64,000 nucleotides of DNA from NCBI GenBank assembly GCA_018343915.1, contig JABRWF010000001.1, positions 2,604,001 through 2,668,000 on the forward strand. The letters run 5' to 3'. The stretch is from Agroathelia rolfsii. Taxonomy: Eukaryota; Basidiomycota; Agaricomycetes; Amylocorticiales; Amylocorticiaceae. Below the pieces are notes generated by a model. That model made no database searches, had not been told where the DNA came from, and saw only the letters and a list, made by a program, of their open reading frames with translations. The first letter of the stretch is position 1. Every line of letters begins with the position of its first letter. The position numbers and the translations under genes were made by a program. Below, one piece after another: positions 46,163-59,200 of the stretch.

Positions 46163-47701
46163 TTATGGTGATGTTGAATCAGCTTTCGGCTCGCTGCTGG
46201 TAGGTTTGGTTTCTTGCGCAACGATCCGTTGTACCTTTGCCTCTGTAGCCTTGCCGCGCAGTACATTCTCCAAATAGAATTCACCAGCCTAAAAAATAGA
46301 AGAGTTAGATGGCGAATGATGAAGACATGAATGGGACCGTACCTTGTAACTGCTACGGACCAGTGGCCCACTGGCAACATACAGGAAGCCCATGTCTTCA
46401 GCGATATCTTTCCATCGATCAAATTCGGCAGGCTCGACATATCGGTCAACTTTCATGTGTCGCTTAGTGGGACGCATATATTGACCGAACGTCACAACGT
46501 CGACGTCGACCTTCCTAAGTTCTGCAAGGATATGTGTGAGTTATTGCTCCGAATACGGTTGGGTTAGGGAAAATACCTCGCAGAGCATCCATAACCTGTT
46601 GCTCGTTCTCTCCAACACCAAGCATAATGCTGGTCTTGGTGATCCGAGCACCTTGCTTTTTGGCATGCTCGAGCACTTTCAAAGATTGCCGGAAAGTGGC
46701 ACGACGGTCACGAACGAAGGGCGTAAGAGCTTCTACGGTCTCGATATTGTGTGCGTACACATCCAGACCAGACTTAGCTAGAAGAGCTACATGGTCAAGG
46801 TTACCAGCGAAATCACCGGTAAGGGCCTCGACAAGTATTTGAGGTGCCCTATTATTATCATTATTATTTAGGTCTAGCTCCATACCTCAGACGCTTCAAA
46901 GATGCTCACTTTTGCTTGATCTTCATGATAGTCTCAGCAAAATGATGAGCACCTCCGTCAGCAAGATCTAAAATCATCGATAAGTAAATCAAATAGATAT
47001 ACCAGAAGAACACATACCATCTCGGTCTACACTTGTCAGAACGATGTAACCCAAACCCCACCTGCTGATTGCCTCTGCCGTATTCTCGGGCTCATGAGGA
47101 TCCAGGGGAGGTGGCGTCCTCGAGGTCTTGACTGAGCAGAATCGGCAACCACGCGTACATGTATCACCCATAAGCTGTCCAAAAAAAAAAAAAAAAAAAC
47201 TATGAGCCAAGGGATGTATTATTTTCCATGTAAGATACAACGGACCATGATAGTGGCCGTTGCAGCTCGTTTGCCTTCCTCGGGGGTCGCCCCTTCCTTG
47301 CCACCCCAACAATCGCCAATATTGGGACATCTGGCCTCCTCGCATACAGTGTGTAGCTTCAATCCTCTCAGATCCTTCTTTATTTTGTTAAATGATCCGC
47401 CAGCTGGTATTTTCGTCTTGAGGTAGGATGGCAGCCTAGGTCTGAAGACCAATATGAGTACATCTTAGCTTGTTAGACTTGTGCACGCTTGAAAAACGGA
47501 CGCGTTGGAATTTCCCAGGACTACGCGGTCGGAGGCATTGCTGTCGACGTCTTCCGAGATGAAGTCGTCTAGAGAAGGTCCTTCTGCAAGTGTCTGACTA
47601 AAGCTGGTCTTGGAGCCAGATGGTGTTGCCAAGCCTCGAACAAAATGGGCCAACGAACGGCGGGGAGCGCGAGACAAGTTCAAGATAGATAAAGAGGCCA
47701 T
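46163..47701 (-). CDS. LIP5: Lipoyl synthase, mitochondrial
   Basis: Radical-SAM enzyme inserting two sulfurs into octanoyl-lysine on E2 and GCV-H proteins. Start at 47701 ([20 protein letters not shown], a typical mitochondrial presequence). Conserved motifs: [12 protein letters not shown], the auxiliary-cluster cysteines in [13 protein letters not shown], the radical-[13 protein letters not shown], then [60 protein letters not shown] and [20 protein letters not shown]. The last exon ends [11 protein letters not shown] at 46163. One intron has a long pyrimidine run before acceptor GGACAG (plus-strand A-run near 47179-47200). All cysteine ligands are present. Divergent from CMC1, 128 bp apart. 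Confidence 0.96.
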
Positions 47702-47829
47702 TATTCTAAAAAGATATGTAGGAATGGGTCTAAGGTAGAGGATGGAAGGCGAAGTGTACAACTTGAATGGTTGCCTGTGTCAGCCTTAAAGCCTGAGTGT
47801 GGTTCTGGTGACGGCGCGGCGGAACACCG
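47702..47829. promoter_or_regulatory. Shared upstream region of lipoyl synthase and CMC1
   Basis: Only 128 bp between two divergent genes for mitochondrial proteins, suggesting joint expression. No element recognised. Confidence 0.45.
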
Positions 47830-48300
47830 ATGGAGCAGACGCCGGGTGCAAAGTTGCAATTGGTCCATTCCGATCAAAGCTACACCGCGACTTTCACTGG
47901 GATTGGCTTCAACTTCGTTACTGTCGCTGGCACTATGTCTATGAACGCCCTTTCTCGACGTGAAGAGGAAAACCTGGTGAAGACTACAAAGGCTAGGGCC
48001 TTGAAAGAGTGTGATACTCTGGTCAAGGGTAGTTCTCTTGAAGATGCTAGAACTGGATAAATTCTCATGGCACCTCTCCACAGACTTTGCAGAATGTGCT
48101 ACAGGTCGGACAGTGTCGGTCGCTTGGGCATGTAGGGGACAGTACAAGATGCTCCAAGAGTGTATGAGGCAATAGTAAGTCGTCTCAAACAAACTATTGT
48201 AGGGATGCATAGTATGATTCACGCTCTTTGCAGCACGTCGCCCGAAGCTATGGAAATTGTTCGCGCAGAATATCTCCGGCTCCGAGATTCACCAAATTAA
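47830..48300 (+). CDS. CMC1: COX assembly mitochondrial protein, twin CX9C
   Basis: Small intermembrane-space protein for cytochrome c oxidase copper delivery. Three exons: start 47830 (MEQTPGAKLQLVHS), a 66-aa first exon ending CDTLVK. An intron with acceptor CTCCACAG gives DFAECATGRTVSVAWACRGQ and YKMLQECMRQY. A second intron (GTAAGT...TTTGCAG) leads to TSPEAMEIVRAEYLRLRDSP and the TAA at 48298. Two CX9C pairs are seen: CDTLVKDFAEC and CRGQYKMLQEC, the defining feature. The N-terminal extension of about 60 residues is longer than in yeast Cmc1 and has no clear presequence, so part of it may be an alternative start (M at 47935 or later). Confidence 0.88.
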
Positions 48301-48463
48301 TAGACATGAAAAGGAATGATTATTCCATCCCTACTACGATATAAAATAAATTACGAAGCCCTATGAGGGTACTAATTCAACACATACTCAACCGCAAGTC
48401 ACTTTCTAGTCTGTCAATACATACGTACAAAAACCTTGAGGTCTTTTCATGATGCTCTCATTT

Positions 48464-48721
48464 TTACCGGTTTAGAACTATCTTAGCCGATGTTGTGGGC
48501 TCACTCTCCCCAAGCTTCACTTTCCCAAGCGCCATCAGCGCCGTCTCTTTCCACTTTGTCTGTGCTTCCGTCAATGTGCTACCTCGATATTGCTGGGCCA
48601 AAAGCAAATAAAGCTGCTTCCGCAGGATCTTGAGCGCTATGTTTGTCCTAGGTGACAATTGGAAGCGATACTTGCGATCTATGATGGCTAAATTCGTTGA
48701 AAGCTAAAATAGGCAGTTTTT

Positions 48722-48753
<32 letters not shown>

Positions 48754-51700
48754 TCAAGACCAGCCAATGAGATATGCTATCACAAGTGACACACCTTGAA
48801 ATCCGCTTCTCCACATAAAAGTAGGAAAACCAGATCATCTACCGGACATGTCTCCCATACGTACAACTTCTTGGATTGCCTGTACGTTACATAGTAAGGC
48901 AAAGGCGGATATGTGAAGGATGAGGCACAAAGTCATACATTAGAGTGAAGTATGCCAGGAAATGAGTATCCAAGTCGGATAGTTTCTTCCTGAAGTTGAC
49001 AGAGGATGGATGAAAGAAAGCTTGCTTATTGTTGGATGTACGCATCTGCTCGTCTTTAATCGTGAGGATCTTAGGATACAACCCAGCCACGAGAGCAGCG
49101 TTAACCAAAGCAGTGTTGGATGAGTTGTGGTTCAAGTTGGATGGCACAGTAACAAAACGTGTTTTGAAACCACGATGATATCGAGCCCTAAAATACATTA
49201 TTACACATAATCTTTAAGATTTTGGTTGCAACATACCGGCTAAGCTCCTTGACAAAAGCTGGATCAACTTGAATGAATGAACAGTCAATTAGGTAACTAA
49301 GGAACAATGTTAGTTATACGTCTCAGGGATTGCTGATGAAATTCACCCCAAGAACTGCTGTCTCAGTTCTTCAATTTGTTGCAGGTTCTTGAAATTTTGT
49401 TAGCATTTAATAAAAGGTGTGTATGTCAAATTAAATAAACTAACCTGATGACTGAGGTAATTCTTTCTGCAGAAGTCCCGGACGATGGAGTGGCCTTTGT
49501 CCCTCGCTACGCGCCGCCAACTCTCAAATGCGTTGTGAATCGTAAGGAAGTCCGAGTTTTCTTATTGGACACCATATCAGTTGTATACATTCTTTCGAGG
49601 ATTCAAGGAAAAGGTGCACACGAACCTATACGGAAATTGGCTTTTGCAGCGTCGGCCCGGCTTTCTTCACCGAGGGGGTTAATGAAAGGCGACTTTGAGT
49701 TCAGAGTGGCCGCAACCGTCAGTGCAGGGTCCAGACAATGGAAAGACGCTGCAATGAGAAGGAATTTGCCCAAGTGGACATCTGTGGGCAGTTGGCTCAA
49801 CAGACGACCCAATGGTGTGATTTCTTCCGAACTCGTTAAGGCCCGCACTTCTACAAGCGATGAGACTGCCCTCTGTATATTGATGGAGGACGGCGGATCG
49901 AGGGCACGAGAAAGAGCGTCTTCAATTGACGAGCCAAGATTCACTTTCATTATCTTGATCCGTAGGGCGAGATCGGAAAGGCTCAGACGCATCATCTCTG
50001 GTAGCGGATTATCTGCCAACTAAAATTGGTTAAAAGTAAGTAACAGTGTTTCCCCAAGCTTTAAGCGACAAACCATGGTATCATGTCGTAGTTTTGTGAA
50101 CAAGTGGAAACACAGGCCTTCTTGTACACGACCTGCACGTCCCCTCCTTTGCGCGGCGTTGCTTCTAGCGATGAAGGTTTCAATCAGCCGGCTTATCTGT
50201 CGTTTCTCATCGAAACGCATCTCGCGATGTTTGCCTGTATCAATGACGCATGTAACATCCGGGATAGTGACGCCAGTCTCTGCAATGTTGGTGGCTAATG
50301 CGAGTGTCAGGCGATGTTAGTATGCATAAATTACGAGAGCTTACAGATAACAATCTTTCTGACACCCGCAGGCGGAATTTCAAACACAGCGCTCTGACTT
50401 TCGCTTGATAGTGTCGAGTGAAGAGGATGTATTTTGAAATTGTCCTCCTGCCCAAACTCAGAATGCTCGGAAAGCATATCATTCAAGCGCCGTATCTCTG
50501 CAATACCTGGCATGAAAATGAGAATGGCTGCGGAAAACGGTTGATTCAATGGGTCCCCAAAGCACAACTTCTCCAGTAAACGAATAATTAGCTCGTATGG
50601 GATGAGTCGCTCATCAAAGAGGTTGATAGTTTTCGCAGTCTTCTCGGAGTATCGTTTTTCCAGTTTCACATTTACGGTAGCCGAATCTTCGTCGTCGTCA
50701 TCGGCCGCAATGGTATCCTCTGACCACTCTTTAGACTTGCCCTTATAGAAATTATCGTTCGCTGTAAAGCCATGTGAATATTGGCCAGGAAAAAAGGAAT
50801 AAGTTGCTTACATCGTCTGGCATATTGGGAAGATTCAGATACAGTCCAATCAGTATATTCAATGGCGTCTTCTAGATAACGAATATTGACGGGGAAGGTG
50901 CGGCCGGGAACGTAAAGGACTGGGCAGCCTCCGAAGTATTTTGAGATCTTTTCAGCGTCTACAGTTGCTGACATGAGAATGATTCTGTAGATGTCATTAG
51001 TAAACGGGTCGGAACTCCCAGCTTTGATTATTACCTCAGGCTTGGTCTCTGTTCCATGAGTGATTTGAGTACGATGAGCAAGAAGTCGGATTCGATGCTA
51101 CGTTCGTGAACCTGGGACCTGGATTAGACTGATAGGGGAAATATAGGTATGTTTTCATACCTCATCTATAATGATGTGCTAATCAACCCATAATAAGCTC
51201 AAGCCATCAAATATCCCAAAAATATAAGCTTACAGTTATCTCATCAAATGCCATCCCTTCGCCGCCTGGGCCGCTCCCGCCTTCGAGCATACGCAGCGCA
51301 ACACCATTCGTTACATAGGCCAGTCTGGTGTTCCGAGAGGTATTGCTTTCCAGACGAATGGAGTATCCTACAAACGAGTTGATGGTTCCCACTGCTCCAG
51401 CAGGTTCGCCTAGTTCACGGGAAACTCGTTGTGCCAAAGACACTGCAGATATACGACGAGGCTCGGTACAGTAAATCTTACAGTGTTTCCCCTGAGAAAG
51501 ATAATCTTCCAAGATAAAAGCGGGGAGTTGGGTAGATTTACCACTGGAGACGAACAATTGTCAAAGGAGGTATGAAAAATTAAAATACAATATGTACCAC
51601 CCAGTCTCTCCGCTGAGTACCAGAACTTGATTGTGTTCAACGGTTGACACGATTTCCTGCCTAAATTGGGCTATAGGCAACGAATTGCGCTGTGGCTAGA

Positions 51701-53884
51701 TTTAGATGAATCAACGTGAGATTCATTGGCGGGACGAAAACAGTTTATGAGCTTACTAGCATAGCTTGGTAGTCAGGAGAATTTTGCCGTGCAGTAAATG
51801 CATCCCGCAGCGATTCGTTAACATGGTCATGAAATCGATTCTTATTCTTGGTAGAAGAGGTATCGCGAGCATCGGTCGCAAGACGAGTTATTCTAGTGCC
51901 AGTCTGCCAAGGAAATGTATCAGCGGACTTCTCACGATATAGATGAGGCTTACCTTTTCAGAAACCTCAAGCTTGGGTTCCAAGATCTTTTGCAATTTCC
52001 CCCAGGTGGATCTGTTGATGATATCGTTCGATGTTTTCCTCTTTTCTTCCAACTCATCCCATAGATCACGATAGCTCGGTGAAAGCAGTCGAAAGAAGGT
52101 CGGCGCGCTCGATGTCGTTGAATTACCCCCAGCAAAACCAGCAGTAGAGGGATATGACAAAGAGTGAAGAGCAATGAGAGAGATGTATTGCTCAGACTGG
52201 AATGAATCATGACAGGCGACATCATCCATGACCCAATCGTCGCTTTTACGTCCATTCCATCGGATGCTGACAGCAGATCGACTTACTCTGCTATTACCAG
52301 ATAGATTTGAATACGTCACCGCCGCAAATCGATCAATCTTGCCGACAAATTCCGCAAGCAGTTTTTTGGGCAATTGCCCTGACCAGTGCTTCGGTAACGC
52401 CATGTCCCTCACTTGTATAGTGACCCCACGATCATCGGTGATGGACAGAGGGATGTCTTCAAGAATATCAAAAACACCGCCTGCATCACTGTCACTGTCA
52501 CTGAAGGCGTCACTGGCAGGTGTTTTCGGCTCTGGAACTTCAGTTCTAAAGGGACGAGCCTTGGCAGGTGGCTTAGGGAGGTCCGGAGTCTCTTGAATGT
52601 TTCCGCGAAGTTTGTCTTGTAGCATAGAAATATCAAGTTTACGTTTCTCGGCTTCCCATTGTTCGGCAGCTGCATTCTTATCAAAGAGATAGTCTTCAGT
52701 CACTTTCGCTATCTGACGTTTTATGTCTTGCACCACGTCGTGGCTCGTCCGATCTTCTAGGCGTCTATAGGTGGTGAGTTTCGCAAGGCGCTTGTTCAGC
52801 CGAACATATTTTGCGGTGGGGTCGTCACTATCGGAATCGGAGTCTGAAGACGATGTATGCGAGTGTGTTAACGTATTGGAGGAAGTACGGGGGTCTTTCA
52901 GGTCTCCAATTAAAGGATTTGACGAGCTCTGGACAGATGCCAGAGTGGTTACTACTGTTTTTACACTCGCATGGGATATGTCTTCATTTTTCGACTGTAT
53001 TTGGGCGGGTAAACGTGTTGGTTGTGATTTTTGTGGAGTTTGAGGTATGTGAGGAGTACGCGGGGTACGAGGTTCGGATATTTCTACAACTTCTGGAGGA
53101 ATATTAGGACTCGTGTATGCAAAAAAGCCAACAGGAGATAACCTTCGACATAGAGTTCATCTTCTGAGCAATAAAGATGTAGCTGAATGGATTTATGTTG
53201 GTTTGGTATTGAAATATCCAATGATGATACACGTACCCAATCGTAGGCGTCTTCCAACTCTATTCCCGGGATAGTACGTAAACATTCTATTACTCTATCC
53301 TCGGCGAACCCTAAGCGGCGCAAGACACCATAGGTGACGGCCAATTTCATCAAAGCCTTCTCTTCCTGTTCATCAACAAAACCCTTGCCTTAAAGACAGT
53401 CATTGGATGGTGAGATCGAACAAATATTTGGACATGCCTTGTTCACAAAAGGACTTGCATAGCTCTATGATTCGCTCGAGCATTGGCTCATCTAAAGTGA
53501 AACTGAGCTCTGACTTGGCGAGTCGGCGGTCAGACTCAATCGTCTACAAAAATGGGGGTCACAGGGAGGAATTATGCACAAAATGAATTGAAATACCTTA
53601 ACGGTTCGGGTAATATCTTTTTCTATCTTATCTTGGAATCTATCAACAAGACTCTGCAACGATTCCTCTTCGACCTTTTCTGGGGTGACAACCTGGGCGT
53701 TTATCAACTGTTTTGCCGCTTTGTTCCCATCGTTGGCAGGCTGTTTGTCCTCGTCATTGATTTCAGCCGCGATCTTTGATTCTACTCTAGTCTCCGGGGC
53801 AGGTTCAACTTTCTTAGGTACAGAGGTTGTGGCAATGGGTCGAGGCGGTGCCTTTATTTGGGTTTTCTTCTTCTTGGGAGCCAT
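48464..53884 (-). CDS. DEAH-box RNA helicase, DHX29/YLR419W-like
   Basis: Large DExH helicase related to human DHX29 (translation on structured 5' UTRs) and yeast YLR419W. Start at 53884 ([14 protein letters not shown], basic). The N-terminal part has a UBA-like helix bundle ([20 protein letters not shown], then EDAYDW) and [10 protein letters not shown]. Next are [14 protein letters not shown] and a linker. Helicase motifs: [17 protein letters not shown] after a split motif [28 protein letters not shown]-type [13 protein letters not shown], split [24 protein letters not shown], and motif [20 protein letters not shown]. The HA2 domain and C-terminal OB fold ([13 protein letters not shown], then [11 protein letters not shown]) follow, with stop at 48464. 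Many short introns, one holding a (TAA)n run. Confidence 0.93.
48725..48752. repeat. (TAA/ATT)n microsatellite inside an intron
   Basis: About nine TAA units in an intron of the DHX29-like gene, between the last two coding exons. Confidence 0.85.
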
Positions 53885-54856
53885 GCCCTTTGAAAATTAA
53901 GATAATGCTAGAAACACGTCCAATGCTGATGTTTCAGGTGCTTTGCTTCTAGATGAGCCAGTGACCCGAGATTTCGGCTTCGTATCAACTAAGGGCTTCT
54001 AGTCGAGAGTTAGAGCTCTCAGTAAACGCGCGTTTCAGTTGATAACAGTGTTGGAGGACCACAGTATTCTACGACCTGAATGATTCACTTCTCTCTGAGA
54101 TTGATGGAAGAAAAAGGCGTATGTCTGAAGCCTCATGAGCAAAGTATCGAGGGAAATTGACACAAACCTCCTCGGAAGTAAACAAGACAAGGCTGTGACG
54201 GCGCAGGGTTATATGTCACAACCCCGTCGCGTCGCGATCGACCACGCCCCGCCGTGCCATTTCATATAGGGCAGCGGGCGTTCGTCGTTATTTCATATTC
54301 TCTCTTGCTTAGTGATGTTCGGTATTATTGTTGAAATGGCAATCCATTGCTATGGAGGATAGGAGTGACGGAGTCACGGTCACGCTGCGCGTGACCAGGC
54401 CTTTAGAGTAGCCGTGCGTTGTAGTATGTACTTCATTCGTTTTTCCGCGTACCGCATCCAAGTCCAAGGACAAGCGTAATGGTATTATGCTTTTGATATA
54501 AATCTGGCTGGCTCGCTTTTCTCACAATTATGTCTTATCTGTTTTCATGTGGACGATAGGCTTGGGAGGAGATTAAATTTTAGTATAAATACTCGTCTAC
54601 TTTGTGTGTGCTACTGGTGGTTTTCGAATCCCACACTTGTGAATTGTGCCTATAGCTACTACTCTTGTGTTCGATCTCGTGACCAGCGGTCACGATGACA
54701 TCTGTGTGACTCGGAACTTGGCGGCAGCGTAGCGAGTCAACCAAGTGGCTGCACTCAGGAATACTGTTAGTGTGGGGATGCAAAAAGCCCAAATTCTCTA
54801 TACAATAGACTCTATTGCTACAGACTGCGTATATGCGTACATAAGTATAGCTTGTC
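53885..54856. other. Intergenic stretch with LTR-like features
   Basis: About 970 bp between two minus-strand genes. Holds GC-rich GTGAC/GTCAC-rich blocks, a TATA-like gatataaat near 54497 and no open frame with a motif. The candidate repeat is listed separately. Confidence 0.5.
54214..54700. repeat. Possible solo LTR (TGTCA...TGACA ends)
   Basis: Begins TGTCACAACCCCG and could end CACGATGACA, so the ends form a 5-bp inverted repeat with TG/CA. Inside are GC-rich palindromes such as TCACGCTGCGCGTGA near 54380 and a TATA-like box near 54497. Length of about 490 bp fits a Gypsy LTR. Flanks (ttata and tctgt) do not form a target-site duplication, so uncertain. Confidence 0.3.
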
Positions 54857-56098
54857 TCATAGCTTCAACTTGAGAAATTTATCTTCCGAGATTTCTCCAT
54901 CGAATCTTGGAGAAACGTCCTCAGCGGAATCGACTTCCGCAAAAGCTGCACGAAGTGCTGTGATACTGGCATGCCCTTGATCAAGGGCCCATGCATCTGT
55001 TCCGATGGGGAGTGTATTAGGTCCGGGTTTGATAAGTGGTCCCATATCAGGAGAAAAACGGAATGTTAGGGGATTTTTACTGGTCGCCTGTCCATGAACG
55101 CTTGCATTAGAGGAATGGGTGTCTGCATCCGGACCAGCCGGGGGTACACCTTGATTAACCGCAAGCTGTAGCTTGAAAAGCCGACCAAAGCTGTTGGAAT
55201 TATTCCACATTGTTGTCCACAAAACTCGCATGCCATCGTCGCTTAAGAGTTTGTGAATCAATGGAATGTTAATGGAATATAGATCCACTTCTCCATTTCG
55301 AGGCCCTTGAGGGTCCAAGCCCCAGTTCTGCAAGAGATATTGGATTATCTGGAGCGTAAGGTCATGTGCGGGATGCTGGAGTTCAGGCGGTGAGGGATGT
55401 AGTACAATGCCGTAAGAGATAGCAATTGCGCGTTTACGAGAAAGTGATGCGGATAAGGCTGCCCCCAGAGTGCCTGAAGCTAATGCGAAGGCTGTCGATG
55501 TATTTCTGCCGAAGTTTGGACCCGAGATCTGGAGAAATTTAGTTGAGATCGTGGGGTTGATCAATATGACGCATACCACTAAGTCGATCTCTCCTGGATA
55601 AAGGTTATGCAACCCTATATTTGTGCAGGTAGCAGGCGTCTGGGAGCGAGTATTGATAAATAGTCAGTTGGCATAGTCAATCATTATAGAGGAACACCCC
55701 TGACTCCGTTAAGTAGGATCCATTCACCAACTTCACCTTCTTTTAGAGGACGGGATGTCGGACTGCTCTCCCCAAGCCCATCTATTGAGCGTGATCATGA
55801 ACACCTACGATGAACAATTTTTCGAATGAGACTGACCAGGGTCTTTTGGGTAGTAGTAACAGCCTTCGATAGTGCGAGTGATTTCGTAGGCGCTTGATAT
55901 CCAACTCTTTTGGGAATTCGGTACGACGACCTTCACTTCCCAACCTGGACATTCATTAATGCACAACCACGACAGGGCTTCTGAAAACGCAAAAGTACAC
56001 ATACCGAATCGATTGGTAAGGAGCTTGTACAAGCCATAAATAAATGGACTGTGTTTACTATCTGGGGGTCCGTCGTCATTGGTTAGTAAGACGCGCAT
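54857..56098 (-). CDS. SurE-type acid phosphatase (survival protein)
   Basis: Metal-dependent nucleotidase/phosphatase of the SurE fold. Start at 56098: MRVLLTNDDGPPDSK, with the metal-binding NDDG. Then WEVKVVVPNSQKSWISSAYE, LLNGTPATCTNIGLHNLYPG, and the conserved IDLVISGPNFGRNTSTAFAL, which supplies further ligands. SGTLGAALSASLSRKRAIAI and VDLYSINIPLIHKLL follow. The end is KFLKLKL at 54857. About five introns; FG-WEVK is split by GTATGTG. Yeast Pby1 joins a SurE domain to a tubulin-tyrosine-ligase domain; I see only the SurE domain before the stop. Divergent from the RasGEF gene, 135 bp apart. Confidence 0.9.
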
Positions 56099-56233
56099 GG
56101 TTGTAGGGTTGGAACCTTGTTTGATCGCATAAGTGACACTAATAAGTCTTCTTTTTACTTCATGATCACCGTTGTCTCTCCTATCCCTGTTCGGGTTTGC
56201 TTGGGCTAGAAGACCTGCATCATACACCAAGCC
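56099..56233. promoter_or_regulatory. Shared upstream region of SurE and RasGEF genes
   Basis: 135 bp between divergent start codons. No element recognised. Confidence 0.4.
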
Positions 56234-59200
56234 ATGTCGAATCATCCCTCTTTCGTGAACCAGGACCCTGAGACGGCGAACAATACACCTAGACCAGGAA
56301 TGGACATCTTCCGCCCATCTACTACTAGGATTACCGAATTGAATGACTCTACTCCCACCTCAGTCTCAGTTGAATCGTTGTCTACTGCGTATACGTCAAA
56401 TGATACCATCGCAGCAGCCATGTCTGCACCCTCTCTGCCCTTACCCTTACCGCACCCTCTCAGGAAATCGTCTTCTGTTGGACCATTTCCCCGTAGTCAC
56501 GGTGTAACCCGTCAAACGGCAGCTCCTCCACCAAACGATACCCCTACAGTCGGTCTTGGGAGGGACTCTATTTATGATCAGGATTTTGAGGTAGAGTCCC
56601 GGGTATTCCAGATGCCTCGTAGGAAACAATCTCTTCCTGGCCAACTTCCTCTTCCTAGTCGATCTGGTCCAAGCATCAATGCCGCATCAAGAGCAGATAA
56701 TTCACCCTCTAATACCATGAATAAGACATCAATGTCATCTACCACGAGACAAATGACTACTTCCTTGGATAGCCAGAAAGCTCCGAATCTTAACGCACAT
56801 ACCTCGGCAAAATCCAAGACACTTGAGAGGAATTCTTCTGTTGGTTCGAATAGAACTCGTAGCAGGAGTGTTGGCATGAATGTGTCAAGCCCGACTTCTC
56901 ACCTCCCATTTGGTATCAAGACTGATATCTCCACATTTGTGAGTCATGTTTTACGCAGCTATGTCCGTTGAGACTCATAACAAGCTTGTTATCAAGGAAC
57001 CTGGTATACAAAGCACTGGTCCGTCGACTGTGAACCTCCTTGTGTTAGGCTCTCCTGGCTGCGGCAAAGCTAGTGCTATAAACAAGGGGTGCAAAGCCTT
57101 TCGTTTGGGCAAAGCCTCAGATGTCACGTGTGCCGAGGGCGAAAGATCAGTTCACTGTACGAAAGTATTACATGTTTTTCGCTCGATTTTATTCTGATAC
57201 CTCTGTAGACCAGCTACGCACGGGCGTTATCCGAGTTGCGACTAACGAACATCCCGATGCTATCAACGAGCGCACACTAAATGTTATGCGGTTGGATGTG
57301 GATGAGCCTTTTATGAAGAATATGTTTTGGCCGGCTTCTGCCCCGAAGCTGCACGGTGTGGTTGTTTGCTATGACGCTGCCAATCAGTCTTCATTTGCTC
57401 CGGTAGAGTTTGCACTGAGTAAATATAACGTTATCTTCTTTCAATACTGTACGGATATTCATTGTTTTGGTTCAATAGTGCACTTTGGTGCCGATCCAAT
57501 ACCAACGGTCGTTCTCGCGTGCAAGAGCGATCTCGAGAAACAAGTAAATCCACAAAGAGCCCTGGACGATATTATCAAGTACGACGTGGGCCTTGTTGAG
57601 GTCGTTATAACTAGCGATGAAGGAAAGAAGAAACTGCAACGAGCATTTGAATGGATCTTGAGGTCCATTCTTAAACTAGGTAAATGGCACTGCAGCAAGG
57701 TCATTCGCTAGAAACGCTGAGAACTCTCAAGATAAGCCTACAAACAATCCAGATACTTCTAGGCATCGTAATCCCGCATCACCTAGCCTCGTAATGTCTC
57801 GAAGTCCGTGGTCTGATACCGCTGGACAAACACCTAGCGCTGAAACACCGCCATCTAGTGCTGTTGACATCCACAAAGAACGCAGTGGCAGCATATCAGC
57901 AATGCCAGCTTTAGCACCTATCCCACAGTCACCCCTTACTGCCACTGCACCATCAGATTCTCAAATCGAAGATCCTACCTCTAACATTCAACAAAATAAT
58001 GCACCGTCGGCGACTGATGAAGCGTTATTGCAACCTCCCCCAGAATCCGAGGACACAGCAAATTCCAGCACCCGAGACGAAGATAACATAAATGATGTAT
58101 CCGATATAAAGGGATCAAGCGCTCGAGAAAGCGATTCTTTATCATTGAATGATCGATCATTGCAGGACAAAGACTCGTCATTAGGAGACAAGGGCAGGGA
58201 GTTGTAAGTACCTATCATCGCGTTTAGGTGCATGATATTAATAACCGAGTGCAGTCGAGCGGCGCAATGGGTATCATGGGAAGACCTTGTAGATAAGTTC
58301 TTATTCCTGGGGGTTAGCGGGGATGGTATCTACATTACACGTCTGCTTTACGACACCAGACACTTAACTATCGCATATTCTCTAGATCCTGCATTCATAT
58401 CTCGGTTTCTGTTAACATATCGACGATTTGCCATTCCTCGGCAAGTTCTCGTTTCTATCCAAACCCGACTTCGGCAATTGGACGACTCGCCAGGGGACCC
58501 TATGTTAGCTTGCTATGCCCAAATGCGCATGTGTGCACTTCTCAAGGTGTGGATTGAAACCCATCCGAGTGACTTTGCCGTTAGAGGCACCTCCGATGCC
58601 CTAAACGCTGTCGTCAAATTCGTTTTGAGCAAAACGTATTTGCTTCAATACGGCTGCGACTTCATACCTTTTCTGGAACTTTTGCCCAGCTTGGTAGATC
58701 AAGATTCCGACTGGGCAATCCAACCTGACAACACAAGTCACGATAGCGATGACGAAGACGATGGGCATGATTTGAATGGGCGTATTGATGATACACCAGA
58801 TCAAGAGGAGCTTTCAATTAATCTACAGTCTTCCATCCAGGGTCATAGAACCTCGATGGCTGCTAGCACCGTCCTATCTCAACCTTCATCTACCCCCACA
58901 GTCACGGCTAATCGGGACAGAAAGCTAAGCCTTCCGTTGACTAAGGCTTCAGCTGTCAACGTTCCTAGCCCTGTCAACTCAAATATATCCAACGACTCAT
59001 CTACAGCGGTCAAACAAATGCTTCGTGATCTACAGAAATATGCATTGCAGCTTGAACCCCTGAACCCGGATGATGTCGCAAGGGAAATAACCAATTCTGA
59101 ATTGAAGCACTTCTTGCAGATCGAGGTCAGAATCAACGCATTTATAAAATCAGTTTTTTTTCTCAAGTTAGTGATTATAAAGCCACGGCACTGGATGCGG

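Noticed and set aside
54600..54640. Second tRNA B-box-like word (ttcgaatccc)
   Set aside because: No A-box or acceptor stem around it; it falls within the LTR-like block.
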